64,000 nt of DNA from Filimonas zeae (GTDB lineage: Bacteria > Bacteroidota > Bacteroidia > Chitinophagales > Chitinophagaceae): positions 1,364,769-1,428,768 of the forward strand of contig NZ_BMIB01000001.1 of the NCBI RefSeq assembly GCF_014641615.1, given 5' to 3'. Below the pieces are notes generated by a model that saw nothing but the letters and a program-made list of their open reading frames with translations, had not been told where the DNA came from and searched no databases. Shown here one piece after another: positions 42,201 through 50,616 of this stretch (its first letter is position 1; each line of letters begins with the position of its first letter). The position numbers and the translations under genes are program-made.

Positions 42201-42424
42201 TTGTTCTGGTTTTTGTACGCTTTAAAGGTATAGCCGTCAAACCGGTTTAATCCCCCGCGGGTACCAATCCATATCATGCCCTTGCTATCCTGTAAAACAG
42301 CGTTTACAGAATTGTGTGCCAGCCCGTCATCTACCTGATAATGTGTAAAGTAATACTGTCCACGGCAGGGTATTGCGGACAGTTGTAATAACAAACTTGC
42401 TAAAACGAAATAGTAGAATGGCAT
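39245..42424 (-). CDS. HTCS-type sensor histidine kinase (Reg_prop propeller, Y_Y_Y, HisKA, HATPase)
   Basis: A 1059-residue inner-membrane sensor. The ATG at 42424 gives a signal peptide (MPFYYFVLASLLLQLSAIPC). About 14 Reg_prop repeats (DSKGMIWIGTRGGLNRFDGY and similar) make a two-propeller periplasmic sensor to about residue 690, followed by a Y_Y_Y domain (ending SYTFTVCAESN), a membrane helix (about 785-805), HisKA with His835 (THEIQTPLTL) and an HATPase domain (GTGIGLPLARSLTELHNG). The protein ends after the kinase; the receiver and AraC domains are on the next gene. It diverges from the PUL, whose breakdown products it should sense. Confidence 0.93.
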   Translation of the reverse strand: MPFYYFVLASLLLQLSAIPCRGQYYFTHYQVDDGLAHNSVNAVLQDSKGMIWIGTRGGLNRFDGYTFKAYKNQNNRFGSIGNNVITLIAEDKKGMLWIGTGKGIYQYNPWQEEFTDLEQTPKSYISHLVMDNDNNIWFLANHSLYKYNQITKKTQDLKIRASCIAIDSAMRLWVGNNDGVISIYPAQKGAATQVRLIDEAVPANMRSISKIYPVNNHEVLVGCFNRGLKYYNTQTGVIRTLPLRETGNTDIYVRDITQGNHQQYWIATESGIYIYNLATNSSQNLRKRTGDPYALSDNAVYTICKDNQGGMWAGTYFGGVNYYSAANARFEKYYPLQDTNSISGNAVGTICPDEKGNLWIGTEDAGINKLNVQTGRFTHYAATGKKEDISYPNIHGLLALGHQLFIGPFFHGMEIMDMRTGKVTDRFKLIGDSSKKESDFILRFFLTRDSTLLVGTAYNGSGLFIYNRKRKTFSRIKEIPYNSYVFDLTEDSQGYIWTGSMNLGAFYYDPKTGKHGNYRFGDKEGGEMINEFPVHNIFEDSDHAIWFATAGGGLIKLHADRKTTQKFTTENGLPSNVVFCIQEDNSKRLWISSLKGLTCLDLRTGKWKTYTQSNGLITDQFNFNSVYKDQQGKMYFGSVKGMIAFDPSRFDQQETPPPTYITGFQINNKEIIPNNPQSPLSRSILFTDTIVLKYDQNNFSIEFAALNYSSAKVTRYRYFMEGVDKNRTYLNTNRNAYFTDLAPGSYTFTVCAESNVGSWTGKERRLFIRILPPFWKSNVAYLFYVLLSATLMYLIIRYYHRYLNSKNQHKLQLFEHEKAKEIYQFKIDFFTNITHEIQTPLTLIIGPIETLIKKIEHLADVKKSLLKIQKNASRLAELTEQLLDFRQTEMEQFGLNFVNVNIHTLLHEQTDSFTELAQKRDIHVTLTLPETPVVAFVDREAMAKIVGNLLSNAIKYAASCVAVTLEPLHTADEKFTIRFCNDGKGIPEEFREKIFEPFFRLNNKDKPGTGIGLPLARSLTELHNGSLTLTSGKLNDIVFVLTLPVHQKFEFNLSSWKKI

Positions 42425-42457
42425 AATCGTTAGCCAAATATATATAAACTGACAAGG

Positions 42458-42513
42458 TGAGACAAATCGACAAAAAGTTGAACAAATTATGCGCAACCTA
42501 TTTACTTACTTTG
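42458..42513 (+). promoter_or_regulatory. PUL promoter with candidate regulator-binding element
   Basis: A 27-bp element (42458-42484) beginning TGAGACAAATCGAC and ending AAGTTGAACA, then a 21-bp gap and the -7-like TTACTTTG (42506-42513). It lies between the divergent sensor kinase and the first PUL gene (ATG at 42592). The same element and spacing occur at 57871-57926. Confidence 0.7.
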
Positions 42514-42591
42514 AACCGTAATAAGCCATACATTTTATACTGACTGTTGATAGCCTGCTGAAACCACCCATTACTTAACGATAACTTGTCT

Positions 42592-44157
42592 ATGAGAAAG
42601 ATTGCTTTTACTTATGCTGTTGCCGCTATGGCATTACTGGGTGCTGATTGCCAGCACAGACAGGCAGCCAATGTATTACTTCCCAATGTTCCCAGCCGTT
42701 TACAGGTAGCGGTAAGTGCTGCACCTGCCCTGGGCACGCTGGTAGATAGTGCGGTATACCGTATACGTGGTATAGCTTCTGTACCTGCCGGCCAGGTGGT
42801 GGAAGTAACCGGTAATTCAACAGCCGATAATGCTAAAATTCAGCAATGGGGCTGGTTTCCCAATAACGGGCAAAAATGGAAACTGATTAAAACCGATGCT
42901 GCGTATTACAAGCTGGTAAACGTTACCAGTAACAAATGCCTTGCATCGCCCTCTGCAACTTCCGGCGATATATTAACGCAGGTTACAGATAATGGTACCG
43001 ATGCACAGCGCTGGGCCATTGCATACGCCGGCAGCGGCAATGCCTTTACCCTTACCAATAAAGCCACCGGTATGAAAATGGTGGTAGACCCGGAAGGGGT
43101 AGTACCGGGTACTAAAATACGGCAGAAGAGCAGTGTTGCCGGTACACAGGATCAGTTCGATTTCCGCAATCTTCATTTTCAGAATCCTATTAACAATAAC
43201 GGCAGGCCCGATCCTTTTGTAGCACAGAAAGATGGCTACTATTACTTCCTTTCTACCAAGGGTAACCGTATTGCTATTACCAAAACACCTTCCATGTCGT
43301 TGCTGGCGGCTATGCCGGAAACGGTGGTATGGACGCCTCCCACCGGTACGGATTATTCTTCCAATATATGGGCGCCAGAGTTGCATTTTCTCTCCGGTAA
43401 ATGGTATCTGTATTTTGCGGCCAATGGTGCCAGTGGGGATGACAGCCACAGAATGTTTGTACTGGAAAACGCGAATGCAGACCCTACGGTAGGAACCTGG
43501 ACGTATAAAGGAAAAATAACCGATACGAGCGATCAATGGGCTATTGATGGAACCATACTGACCGTTGGCAGCAACCTTTATTTTGTATGGTCGGGCTGGG
43601 AGAATATAGCTACCAAATACAAACAATATATTTATCTGGCTTCTATGTCAAACCCATGGACCATCAACGGCCCAAGGGTAAAAATATCATCTCCCACCAA
43701 TAACTGGGAACGATACGAGCCTGCTTCTTTAGGCGCCGGTGTTAACGAAGGGCCTATTATGCTGCAAAAGGATGCTAACAGCCCGGTATTCATCATCTAT
43801 TCTGCCAGCCGCTATACCAGTGATAATTACTGCCTGGCACAGATACAATTAAAGAGCGGAGGTGACCCCACTGTGGCTGCAGACTGGATTAATAAAAAGC
43901 AGGTGTTTGTAGCAAACAGCGCCAACTCGGTATACGGGCCGGGCCACAACGGATTTTTTACCAGTAGTTATACCGATGCCAATGGCGTAGTACGCACAGA
44001 AAACTGGTTTGTGTACCATGCGCGCAGTGTTGCGGCTACTACCAACGGAGCCAGAACCCCCAGGATGCAGAAATTAGCCTGGAATACAGACGGCTCGCCC
44101 AATTTTGGTACCGCTGCTGCTACCGGTGTTAATACGACCATTCCCATAGGCGACTAA
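42592..44157 (+). CDS. GH43 glycosidase (Araf43A-like) with N-terminal ricin-type beta-trefoil
   Basis: A 521-residue exported enzyme, first gene of the PUL. After a signal sequence with a possible lipid-anchor Cys (ALLGADC), residues about 55-195 form a ricin/CBM13-type beta-trefoil (QQWGWFPNNGQKWKLI, DAQRWAIAY). The GH43 five-bladed propeller follows: Asp207 (RPDPFV), Asp319 (WAIDGTIL) and Glu386 (VNEGPIM) are the catalytic base, pKa modulator and acid. Overall it resembles GH43_26 exo-alpha-1,5-L-arabinofuranosidases. It is driven by the promoter at 42458-42513. Confidence 0.87.
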   Translation: MRKIAFTYAVAAMALLGADCQHRQAANVLLPNVPSRLQVAVSAAPALGTLVDSAVYRIRGIASVPAGQVVEVTGNSTADNAKIQQWGWFPNNGQKWKLIKTDAAYYKLVNVTSNKCLASPSATSGDILTQVTDNGTDAQRWAIAYAGSGNAFTLTNKATGMKMVVDPEGVVPGTKIRQKSSVAGTQDQFDFRNLHFQNPINNNGRPDPFVAQKDGYYYFLSTKGNRIAITKTPSMSLLAAMPETVVWTPPTGTDYSSNIWAPELHFLSGKWYLYFAANGASGDDSHRMFVLENANADPTVGTWTYKGKITDTSDQWAIDGTILTVGSNLYFVWSGWENIATKYKQYIYLASMSNPWTINGPRVKISSPTNNWERYEPASLGAGVNEGPIMLQKDANSPVFIIYSASRYTSDNYCLAQIQLKSGGDPTVAADWINKKQVFVANSANSVYGPGHNGFFTSSYTDANGVVRTENWFVYHARSVAATTNGARTPRMQKLAWNTDGSPNFGTAAATGVNTTIPIGD

Positions 44158-44236
44158 GGGCGGTCCGGAGGTGCGGGCAAAAGCTGCCTGATAGTTCAGG
44201 TACCGGAATCATTTCACTTATTAAATGATGTAAACA

Positions 44237-45781
44237 ATGTTTCTCCTTTTTCAACGCAGGTCTGCGGCCTGCCTGATACTTCTATTGCCCTTACTTTTCG
44301 CGGTTATATTGCCGGGATGCAAAAAGGGGTATGATAAATACTGGTCCAATGAAAATCCTAAAACCGGTTTTATCTACGATAAGGTAAAAGCCGATACCAG
44401 CTTCAGCATTTTTGCTGCGGGGCTGGAGCGTGCAGGTCTGGTGAAATTTGTAAACGTTACCGGGCTGTATACCGTATTTGCGCCTACCAATACTGCTTTC
44501 CGGCAATTCTTTCAGGCAAAGGCATACAGCACTATTGCGGATGTGCCGGTAGATGATCTTTTTGCCATGCTCAGTTATCACATCGCCAACAACATGTGGT
44601 ATTATTATGATTTTTCAACGCGTTTTGCTACTACTCAAAAAACGGCTTACATAACCCGTAACAATAAGTTTCTGAATATAGATGTGTCTGTTGCAGACAG
44701 GTTTACTGTAAACGGTATTGCCGTTATAAAAAGCCTGCAGGATATGGATGCTGAAAACGGGGTTATTCATGGTATTGGAGAAGTGCTGATTCCGCTGCCC
44801 AATGCAGAGCAGGTGTTAAGCAAAGATGCTGCGCTGGCCGGTAATGTTTTTTACCAGCTGATGCAGAATCTGGCCAGCAAACAGTACGATCGCTTTAACA
44901 GTTATGATGCAGACCGCGATGGTAAAATTGACTCTGTATTTTATACCACCTATCCGCTTTTACAGAATGTAAATACCTCGCTGGAGTATATTCCAAACTC
45001 CGCTCCGGAAAGTCAGGGCGGCGATCCTGTTTTCACTACCTTTTTAATACCCGATAATACGGTAATGAATACGCTGCTGGCGCCTGTATTACCCGGCTTT
45101 GAAAACGACATTAAAAAGCTACCCCGGTTATACGTGCAGGCGCTGCTGGAGTCGTACTTTATAAAAGACAGTATTATTTTATCTGATGAGTTAATGGCGC
45201 GCCCCAGAGCATTGATGGCTATTAACGGCGAACTGGTGCCCGCACTTACTGCGGATAAGCTGGTACTTGCTGATAAGCGTGCCAGCAACGGAGTGGTACA
45301 TGTGCTGAATACGACTTTTCCTGTACCCGATAAGCTAAAGAGTGCTATCGGCACTATCATGACCAATCCTGAGTTTACCGATTTTGTAGAGGCTATTCAA
45401 TCTGCCAACCTAACGGTTGCTTACACCGCTACTTCCAAGGCTGCCACCTTTCTGGCACCTACCAATGCGGCCTTTGAAGCAGCGGGTATTAATGTAAGAA
45501 AGAAAACCCTGAACGGCGTACAGCTTACCGATGCACAGTTTATCAATATTGTAAAGCAGCACGTCATCAGCTCCAATCTGGCACGTACCGCACTTACAGG
45601 TTCTAAGAATACCGACTATGCCAGCAATCCGCTGGTGTTTACCACAGCCAATAACGTTGTATCTGTAAAAAGCGGCAGCGGCATAACCGCAGAAGTGGGT
45701 ACGGAATACAGGGGGGCAACAGGCGTTACCAATGGATACGTGTACAGGGTAGAGCAGGTGTTAATGCCTGCCAGCTACTGA
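44237..45781 (+). CDS. FAS1 (fasciclin) domain surface lipoprotein
   Basis: A 514-residue lipoprotein (lipobox ILPGC). Three FAS1-type repeats can be followed: about 45-185 (FSIFAAGLERAGLVKFVNVT, GLYTVFAPTNTAFRQFF), 190-355 (more degenerate) and 360-514 (TNPEFTDFVEAIQSANLTVA, ATFLAPTNAAFE). FAS1 proteins mediate adhesion or ligand binding; in this position, just before a SusC/SusD pair, it is most simply a surface glycan-binding protein. It follows the GH43 gene by 79 bp and precedes the SusC gene by 54 bp. Confidence 0.85.
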   Translation: MFLLFQRRSAACLILLLPLLFAVILPGCKKGYDKYWSNENPKTGFIYDKVKADTSFSIFAAGLERAGLVKFVNVTGLYTVFAPTNTAFRQFFQAKAYSTIADVPVDDLFAMLSYHIANNMWYYYDFSTRFATTQKTAYITRNNKFLNIDVSVADRFTVNGIAVIKSLQDMDAENGVIHGIGEVLIPLPNAEQVLSKDAALAGNVFYQLMQNLASKQYDRFNSYDADRDGKIDSVFYTTYPLLQNVNTSLEYIPNSAPESQGGDPVFTTFLIPDNTVMNTLLAPVLPGFENDIKKLPRLYVQALLESYFIKDSIILSDELMARPRALMAINGELVPALTADKLVLADKRASNGVVHVLNTTFPVPDKLKSAIGTIMTNPEFTDFVEAIQSANLTVAYTATSKAATFLAPTNAAFEAAGINVRKKTLNGVQLTDAQFINIVKQHVISSNLARTALTGSKNTDYASNPLVFTTANNVVSVKSGSGITAEVGTEYRGATGVTNGYVYRVEQVLMPASY

Positions 45782-45835
45782 TCTCTTTTTAACCCTATAT
45801 AGAAAGCTGTTATAAAGCTTAAAATTTTGTTTTGT

Positions 45836-48800
45836 ATGAAAAAACAAATACACCTTGCTTATCTGTTCTTATTCCTGCCTGGGTTGGCGCTTTTGCCCCG
45901 CACAGCATTGATGGCACAAACAGGCGGCACCATTGTTATAAAAGGAAAAATAACGGAAGCGCCTTCCGGTGCAGCTGTTTCCGGCGTTACGCTGGTAGAA
46001 CTGAACGAAAACAACCGGCAGATTAATGCCGCTGTATCTGATGATAGTGGTTACTACGCCATACGTATTAACAGTGTTAAACACCAGCTGCGTTTTTCCT
46101 TTATCGGGTTTGAAACTCAAACGCTGGCGGTAAACAGCAAAACTGTTATCAACGTACTGCTTAAACCCAAACCGGAAGGGCAGATGGATGAGATAGTGGT
46201 AAGAACCAAAATAGAAGATCAGGTACAAACCGGCTTTGGCTCTATGCGGGCCAGAGATAAAATAGGGGCTGTTTCCTCTTTAAAAGCAGAGGTACTGGCA
46301 GAGCAGCCTGCTACTTCTATTGACCAGATGATACAGGGCAGGGTTGCGGGTGTAATGGTGATTAATGGATCGGGCGATCCTGGTTCAGGGGTAGATATCC
46401 GCATCCGCGGTACCGGCTCTATGTCTGCGGGTAACAGTCCCCTCTATGTAATAGATGGAGTACCTATTATTTCAACGCCGTATGAAGATGCTGCCAACTT
46501 CGATCCTGCCAATACCAATTTCTCTCAGGTAGCGCAGATAAACCCTATTGCCGATTTAAACCCGAACGATATTGAGCGGATTGATTTTTTAAAAGATGCC
46601 AACGCCACTGCTATTTACGGTGCCAGAGCGGCCAACGGTGTAATAGTGGTAACTACCAAACGGGGTAAACAAAACACGGCGAACATTGCGCTGAACACGC
46701 AATTGGGGCTGCAGCAGGCTCCCAGGGATATACCGGTGCTGGATGGCCCCAGCTATAAGGTAATGCGTTTGGAAGGGGAGCAGAACCGGAATAATATTAA
46801 TCCCAATAATGCCGATCTGCGTTTGCTGGTAGATGACCCTACCTTACCCACTTACCAGTATTTTCAAAACAATACCAACTGGGTAAAAGAGATACGGCAA
46901 ACCGGTTTTTCGCAGATGTATAATCTCTCTGTAGGTGGTGGCGGCGAAACCATGCGGTATAACTTCAGCACCTCTTACTCCAATAGAACAGGTTCCTTTG
47001 TAAACACCGGCAGCGACCGGTATACCGGAAGGTTTAATCTGGATTATACGGTATCTAAAAAGCTGCGCTTTGGGGCCAATGTATCTTTTGCCCGCAGTAA
47101 GGTGAGTAACTATGCCAACTATGGTTTTGGAAACCCTTACCTCAATTCATTAACCCGCTCCACCGCCCTGCCGGTATACGATATAGATGCCAATGGCAAC
47201 CTGCTGCCCAGCTATGCCGCCCTGCCTGGTTTTCACAACGAAGGCGATAACCCTGTGGCGCAGGCTGTACTGGTTACCAACGATGCGTTCAGCACCAATC
47301 TGAAACCGAATGTATATGGCGAAGTAGATATTCTGGAAGATCTGAAATTCCGCAGCAATGCCTCGCTTGATTTTGTGGGCGAAAAGGGCTTTCTGTTTTT
47401 ACCGCCTGAAGCAACAGGGGAGTTGTATACACACCGCAATTTTAACCGGTTAGATTCGCGTGAGTTTGAACGTATGCAGATGATTGTAGATAATCTGCTT
47501 ATCTACAGCCTTGTGCTGCCCAAAAACTCCAGGGTTTCTTTTTTACTGGGTAACACTTTTAATAAGTTTAATTCAAACGAGCTGCGTATTTATGCCAATG
47601 GTACGGCATCTGACAAGCTACAGGTGTTAAATGCCGCAGGCACTACGCGCCAGTTGAGATCGGCCCGGCAAACGGAAACCATACTGTCGGTATTTGCCAA
47701 AGCAGATTATATCTATAAGGACAAGTACGGTGTTAACATAACCGTGCGGCGTGATGGTTCTTCTAAATTCGGGCGCGGTAATAAGTTTGCCAACTTCCCT
47801 TCCGCAGGCGTTTACTGGCGTGTTTCCGGTGAACCTTTTTTCAGCCAGCTAAAAGCCATTTCCAATTTGAAACTGCGTGCAGCCTGGGGACAGAATGGTA
47901 ACAGCGGCATTCCTAACTATGCTTTTATCAGCACCTTTACTTCAGGCGATAATTACAGCGGCTTAAATGGTGTAAGCCTGCGTTCGCCTGCGCTTAATAA
48001 CCTCCGGTGGGAAACCAATGAAACTACCAACCTGGGTATAGATCTGGAATTGTTTAAAAGCAGGCTTACCATTACGGCAGAAGCGTATGTACGTACTACC
48101 AAAGACCTGTTATACCGGTATACCATACCTTCTTCCTCCGGCCTGGAAACAGGCGATAAATCGGTAGGCAACCCTACCGTACTGGGCAACCTGGGCAATA
48201 TTCAGAACAAAGGCATAGAGCTGGATGTGAGTTATGATATTATCAAGGGAACAAAGCCCGGTGCATTCCGGTGGAATGCGGCATTTAACATGGGCCTGAA
48301 CCGCAATAAGGTTACCAGCCTGCCGGGCGGTACCATAACTACCCCCGATGCGGCTTACCGCAACTTTACCTCGCAGGTAAAAGAAGGTGATCCGCTGGGT
48401 ACTTATTATGGCTTTGTATTTAAGGGCGTATATGCCCGGGATATAGATGCGGCGGTACGGGATAAAAACGGAAAGGTGGTGTACGGACTGGATGGCACCA
48501 CGCCGCGCCTGATGCGCATTAATACTGAAACCGGAGATGTGTATAAAGGAGGGGATGCCATTTTTGAAGATTTTAACCATGATGGTATCATCAACAATCA
48601 GGACCGTATAAAAATAGGCGATGCCAATGCCGCATTCTTCGGTGGCTTCAACAACTCCTTCGATTATAAAAATATAGGCATCCGCTTTTTTATCCAGTAT
48701 CAATATGGTAATGATGTTATTAATGGTATGCGTTACGAGCTGGAGAATATGCAGTATACCAATAATGCAGCCACCTCTGTATTAAAGCGTTGGCGTAAGC

Positions 48801-49123
48801 AGGGAGATATTACCAATATGCCCAGGGCACTGCGCAACGATAACAGAAACAACATGGCTTCTACCCGGTGGATTGAAGATGGATCGTATGCCCGCGTAAA
48901 ATATGTAACGCTCAGTTATAAGCTTTCCAGAAACATGATAAAGCGGCTGAGGATTAAAGACCTCTCCACCTTTTTTACCGTTACCAATGTATTCACCTGG
49001 ACGGAGTATACCGGTGCCGACCCTGAAATTGGCCTGGGCAGCAGCCCCAGTTTTATAGGGGTTGACAGAGGATTAACCCCGCAATCCAAATCGTATACTC
49101 TGGGGGTGAATATCAAATTTTAG
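45836..49123 (+). CDS. SusC/RagA-family TonB-dependent outer-membrane transporter
   Basis: A 1095-residue transporter from the ATG at 45836: signal peptide (ALMAQ), carboxypeptidase-like beta domain (about 30-115, IVIKGKITEAPSGAAVSGVT), plug (about 130-240; GRVAGVMVINGSGDPGSGVD, LYVIDGVPIISTPYEDAANF, ATAIYGARAANGVIVVTTKR) and barrel ending in Phe (LGVNIKF). It lacks an STN domain, consistent with control by the two-component system and not by ECF/FecR. The SusD gene follows after 32 bp. Confidence 0.92.
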   Translation: MKKQIHLAYLFLFLPGLALLPRTALMAQTGGTIVIKGKITEAPSGAAVSGVTLVELNENNRQINAAVSDDSGYYAIRINSVKHQLRFSFIGFETQTLAVNSKTVINVLLKPKPEGQMDEIVVRTKIEDQVQTGFGSMRARDKIGAVSSLKAEVLAEQPATSIDQMIQGRVAGVMVINGSGDPGSGVDIRIRGTGSMSAGNSPLYVIDGVPIISTPYEDAANFDPANTNFSQVAQINPIADLNPNDIERIDFLKDANATAIYGARAANGVIVVTTKRGKQNTANIALNTQLGLQQAPRDIPVLDGPSYKVMRLEGEQNRNNINPNNADLRLLVDDPTLPTYQYFQNNTNWVKEIRQTGFSQMYNLSVGGGGETMRYNFSTSYSNRTGSFVNTGSDRYTGRFNLDYTVSKKLRFGANVSFARSKVSNYANYGFGNPYLNSLTRSTALPVYDIDANGNLLPSYAALPGFHNEGDNPVAQAVLVTNDAFSTNLKPNVYGEVDILEDLKFRSNASLDFVGEKGFLFLPPEATGELYTHRNFNRLDSREFERMQMIVDNLLIYSLVLPKNSRVSFLLGNTFNKFNSNELRIYANGTASDKLQVLNAAGTTRQLRSARQTETILSVFAKADYIYKDKYGVNITVRRDGSSKFGRGNKFANFPSAGVYWRVSGEPFFSQLKAISNLKLRAAWGQNGNSGIPNYAFISTFTSGDNYSGLNGVSLRSPALNNLRWETNETTNLGIDLELFKSRLTITAEAYVRTTKDLLYRYTIPSSSGLETGDKSVGNPTVLGNLGNIQNKGIELDVSYDIIKGTKPGAFRWNAAFNMGLNRNKVTSLPGGTITTPDAAYRNFTSQVKEGDPLGTYYGFVFKGVYARDIDAAVRDKNGKVVYGLDGTTPRLMRINTETGDVYKGGDAIFEDFNHDGIINNQDRIKIGDANAAFFGGFNNSFDYKNIGIRFFIQYQYGNDVINGMRYELENMQYTNNAATSVLKRWRKQGDITNMPRALRNDNRNNMASTRWIEDGSYARVKYVTLSYKLSRNMIKRLRIKDLSTFFTVTNVFTWTEYTGADPEIGLGSSPSFIGVDRGLTPQSKSYTLGVNIKF

Positions 49124-49155
49124 CCACCGTTTCCCGATTATTAAAACAAAGGAAA

Positions 49156-50610
49156 ATGAAGCATATTTTATATAAATCAGGCATGGCCGGTTTGTTAGCA
49201 ATGGTACTGATATGCGCACCCGGCTGCGAGAAGTTTCTGGAGCAGGAGCCGGAAGATTCTTTAACGGAACAGGAATTCTTCCGCAGTGAGGAAGATGCCA
49301 ATGCTGCTATTGTTTCTGTATACGATCAGCTACAGGATTGCGTGGAAAAATTTCTGATATGGGGCGAGGCGCGTGCCGACCTTGTTTCGCCCATTACGCG
49401 TAAAAACGACCAGACCTGGCTGTACGAACTTACGTATCCCAACGATTTATGGGCATTAAGATGGGGGGATGTATATCAGATCATAGGCTCTGCTAATACT
49501 GTTATAGTAAAAGTGCCGCCTATTACCCAACTGGATAGCAGGCTTACCCAACAGGAGAGTGATATTATAGTAGGCGAGGCACATTTTTTAAGGGCGCTGG
49601 CTTACTTCTATCTGGTAAGAACTTTTGGTGAGGTGCCGCTGGTGGTGGAACCGCCTTTACACGATCAGGTAAATTTTAAAGTGCCTAAATCGGGTGTGGC
49701 CGCCATTCTTGCCAAAATTGAAGCAGACCTTACACTGGCAGAAGCCCAGGTGCCGGTACAATATGAGAGTACACTTAAAACCAGAGGCAGAGCCACCAAA
49801 GGGGCAGTAAATGCCCTGCAGGCCGATGTGTATTTATGGCAGGCTAAGTACAGCGAGGCTGCTGCAGCCGCTAAAAAAGTAATGGATAACAAAGCGCTGT
49901 ACACGCTGGTTCCCGGTACTAACTGGTTTGACATTTTTGCGCTGAAAAACTCCACGGAAGGGGTGTTTGAAGTTCAGTTTGATTACCTGCTGAGAGAAAC
50001 CAACGGGCTGGGTACTGCTTCTGAGCGTTTTATTGTAAATCCTAACCATTTAAAATTATATGAAGATGCAGCAGCGCCGGATGAGGTACGCGGGCTGGAA
50101 GCCGGTTATAATTCCAATACCAACGGAAGAACTTACTGGAAGTATGTGGGGCTTAGCACCATGGATCTGCGCCGTTCCGGCAGCGACCCCAACTACATTG
50201 TGTACCGGCTGGCAGATGTAATGCTGATGCGGGCGGAAGCATTGAGCCACCTGGATGATGCGGGTAAAGCAGAAGCAGTGGAACTGGTGAATGCCATACG
50301 CGCACGTGCCAATTTACCGGTGTACGATATTAACCTCATTAGTACAGATACCAATTCGCTGGTGGATCTTATTTTAAAAGAGCGCTCTCTGGAGCTGGCT
50401 ATGGAAGGGAAAAGATGGTTTGATCTGATGCGGGTAGGCATTAACGGGCGGCCTGAAGTACTGGTAGATAAAATAGTGGAAAGCAGATTGGTTTCAGAAC
50501 GGGCGCTGGCCAAAGCGCGTGTGGCCGATCCCCGGTCGTGGTACCTGCCTTATCATATTAACGAGCTGGCCGCTAACCCGGCCCTTACTCAAAACCCTTA
50601 CTATAAATAA
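49156..50610 (+). CDS. RagB/SusD-family surface lipoprotein
   Basis: A 484-residue lipoprotein (lipobox CAPGC; EKFLEQEPEDSLTEQEFFRS). TPR-like helices include AHFLRALAYFYLVRTFGEVP, and the end has YRLADVMLMRAEALSHLDDA and ILKERSLELAMEGKRWFDLM, characteristic of SusD. It pairs with the SusC protein encoded immediately upstream. Confidence 0.92.
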   Translation: MKHILYKSGMAGLLAMVLICAPGCEKFLEQEPEDSLTEQEFFRSEEDANAAIVSVYDQLQDCVEKFLIWGEARADLVSPITRKNDQTWLYELTYPNDLWALRWGDVYQIIGSANTVIVKVPPITQLDSRLTQQESDIIVGEAHFLRALAYFYLVRTFGEVPLVVEPPLHDQVNFKVPKSGVAAILAKIEADLTLAEAQVPVQYESTLKTRGRATKGAVNALQADVYLWQAKYSEAAAAAKKVMDNKALYTLVPGTNWFDIFALKNSTEGVFEVQFDYLLRETNGLGTASERFIVNPNHLKLYEDAAAPDEVRGLEAGYNSNTNGRTYWKYVGLSTMDLRRSGSDPNYIVYRLADVMLMRAEALSHLDDAGKAEAVELVNAIRARANLPVYDINLISTDTNSLVDLILKERSLELAMEGKRWFDLMRVGINGRPEVLVDKIVESRLVSERALAKARVADPRSWYLPYHINELAANPALTQNPYYK

Positions 50611-50616
50611 TCTTCA

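Noticed and set aside
42973..43626. A 217-codon minus-strand frame inside the first GH43 gene
   Set aside because: It is antisense to the catalytic propeller, whose three active-site residues are intact on the plus strand.
48110..48703. A 197-codon minus-strand frame inside the second SusC gene
   Set aside because: It lies wholly antisense to barrel-coding sequence, and no family is recognisable.
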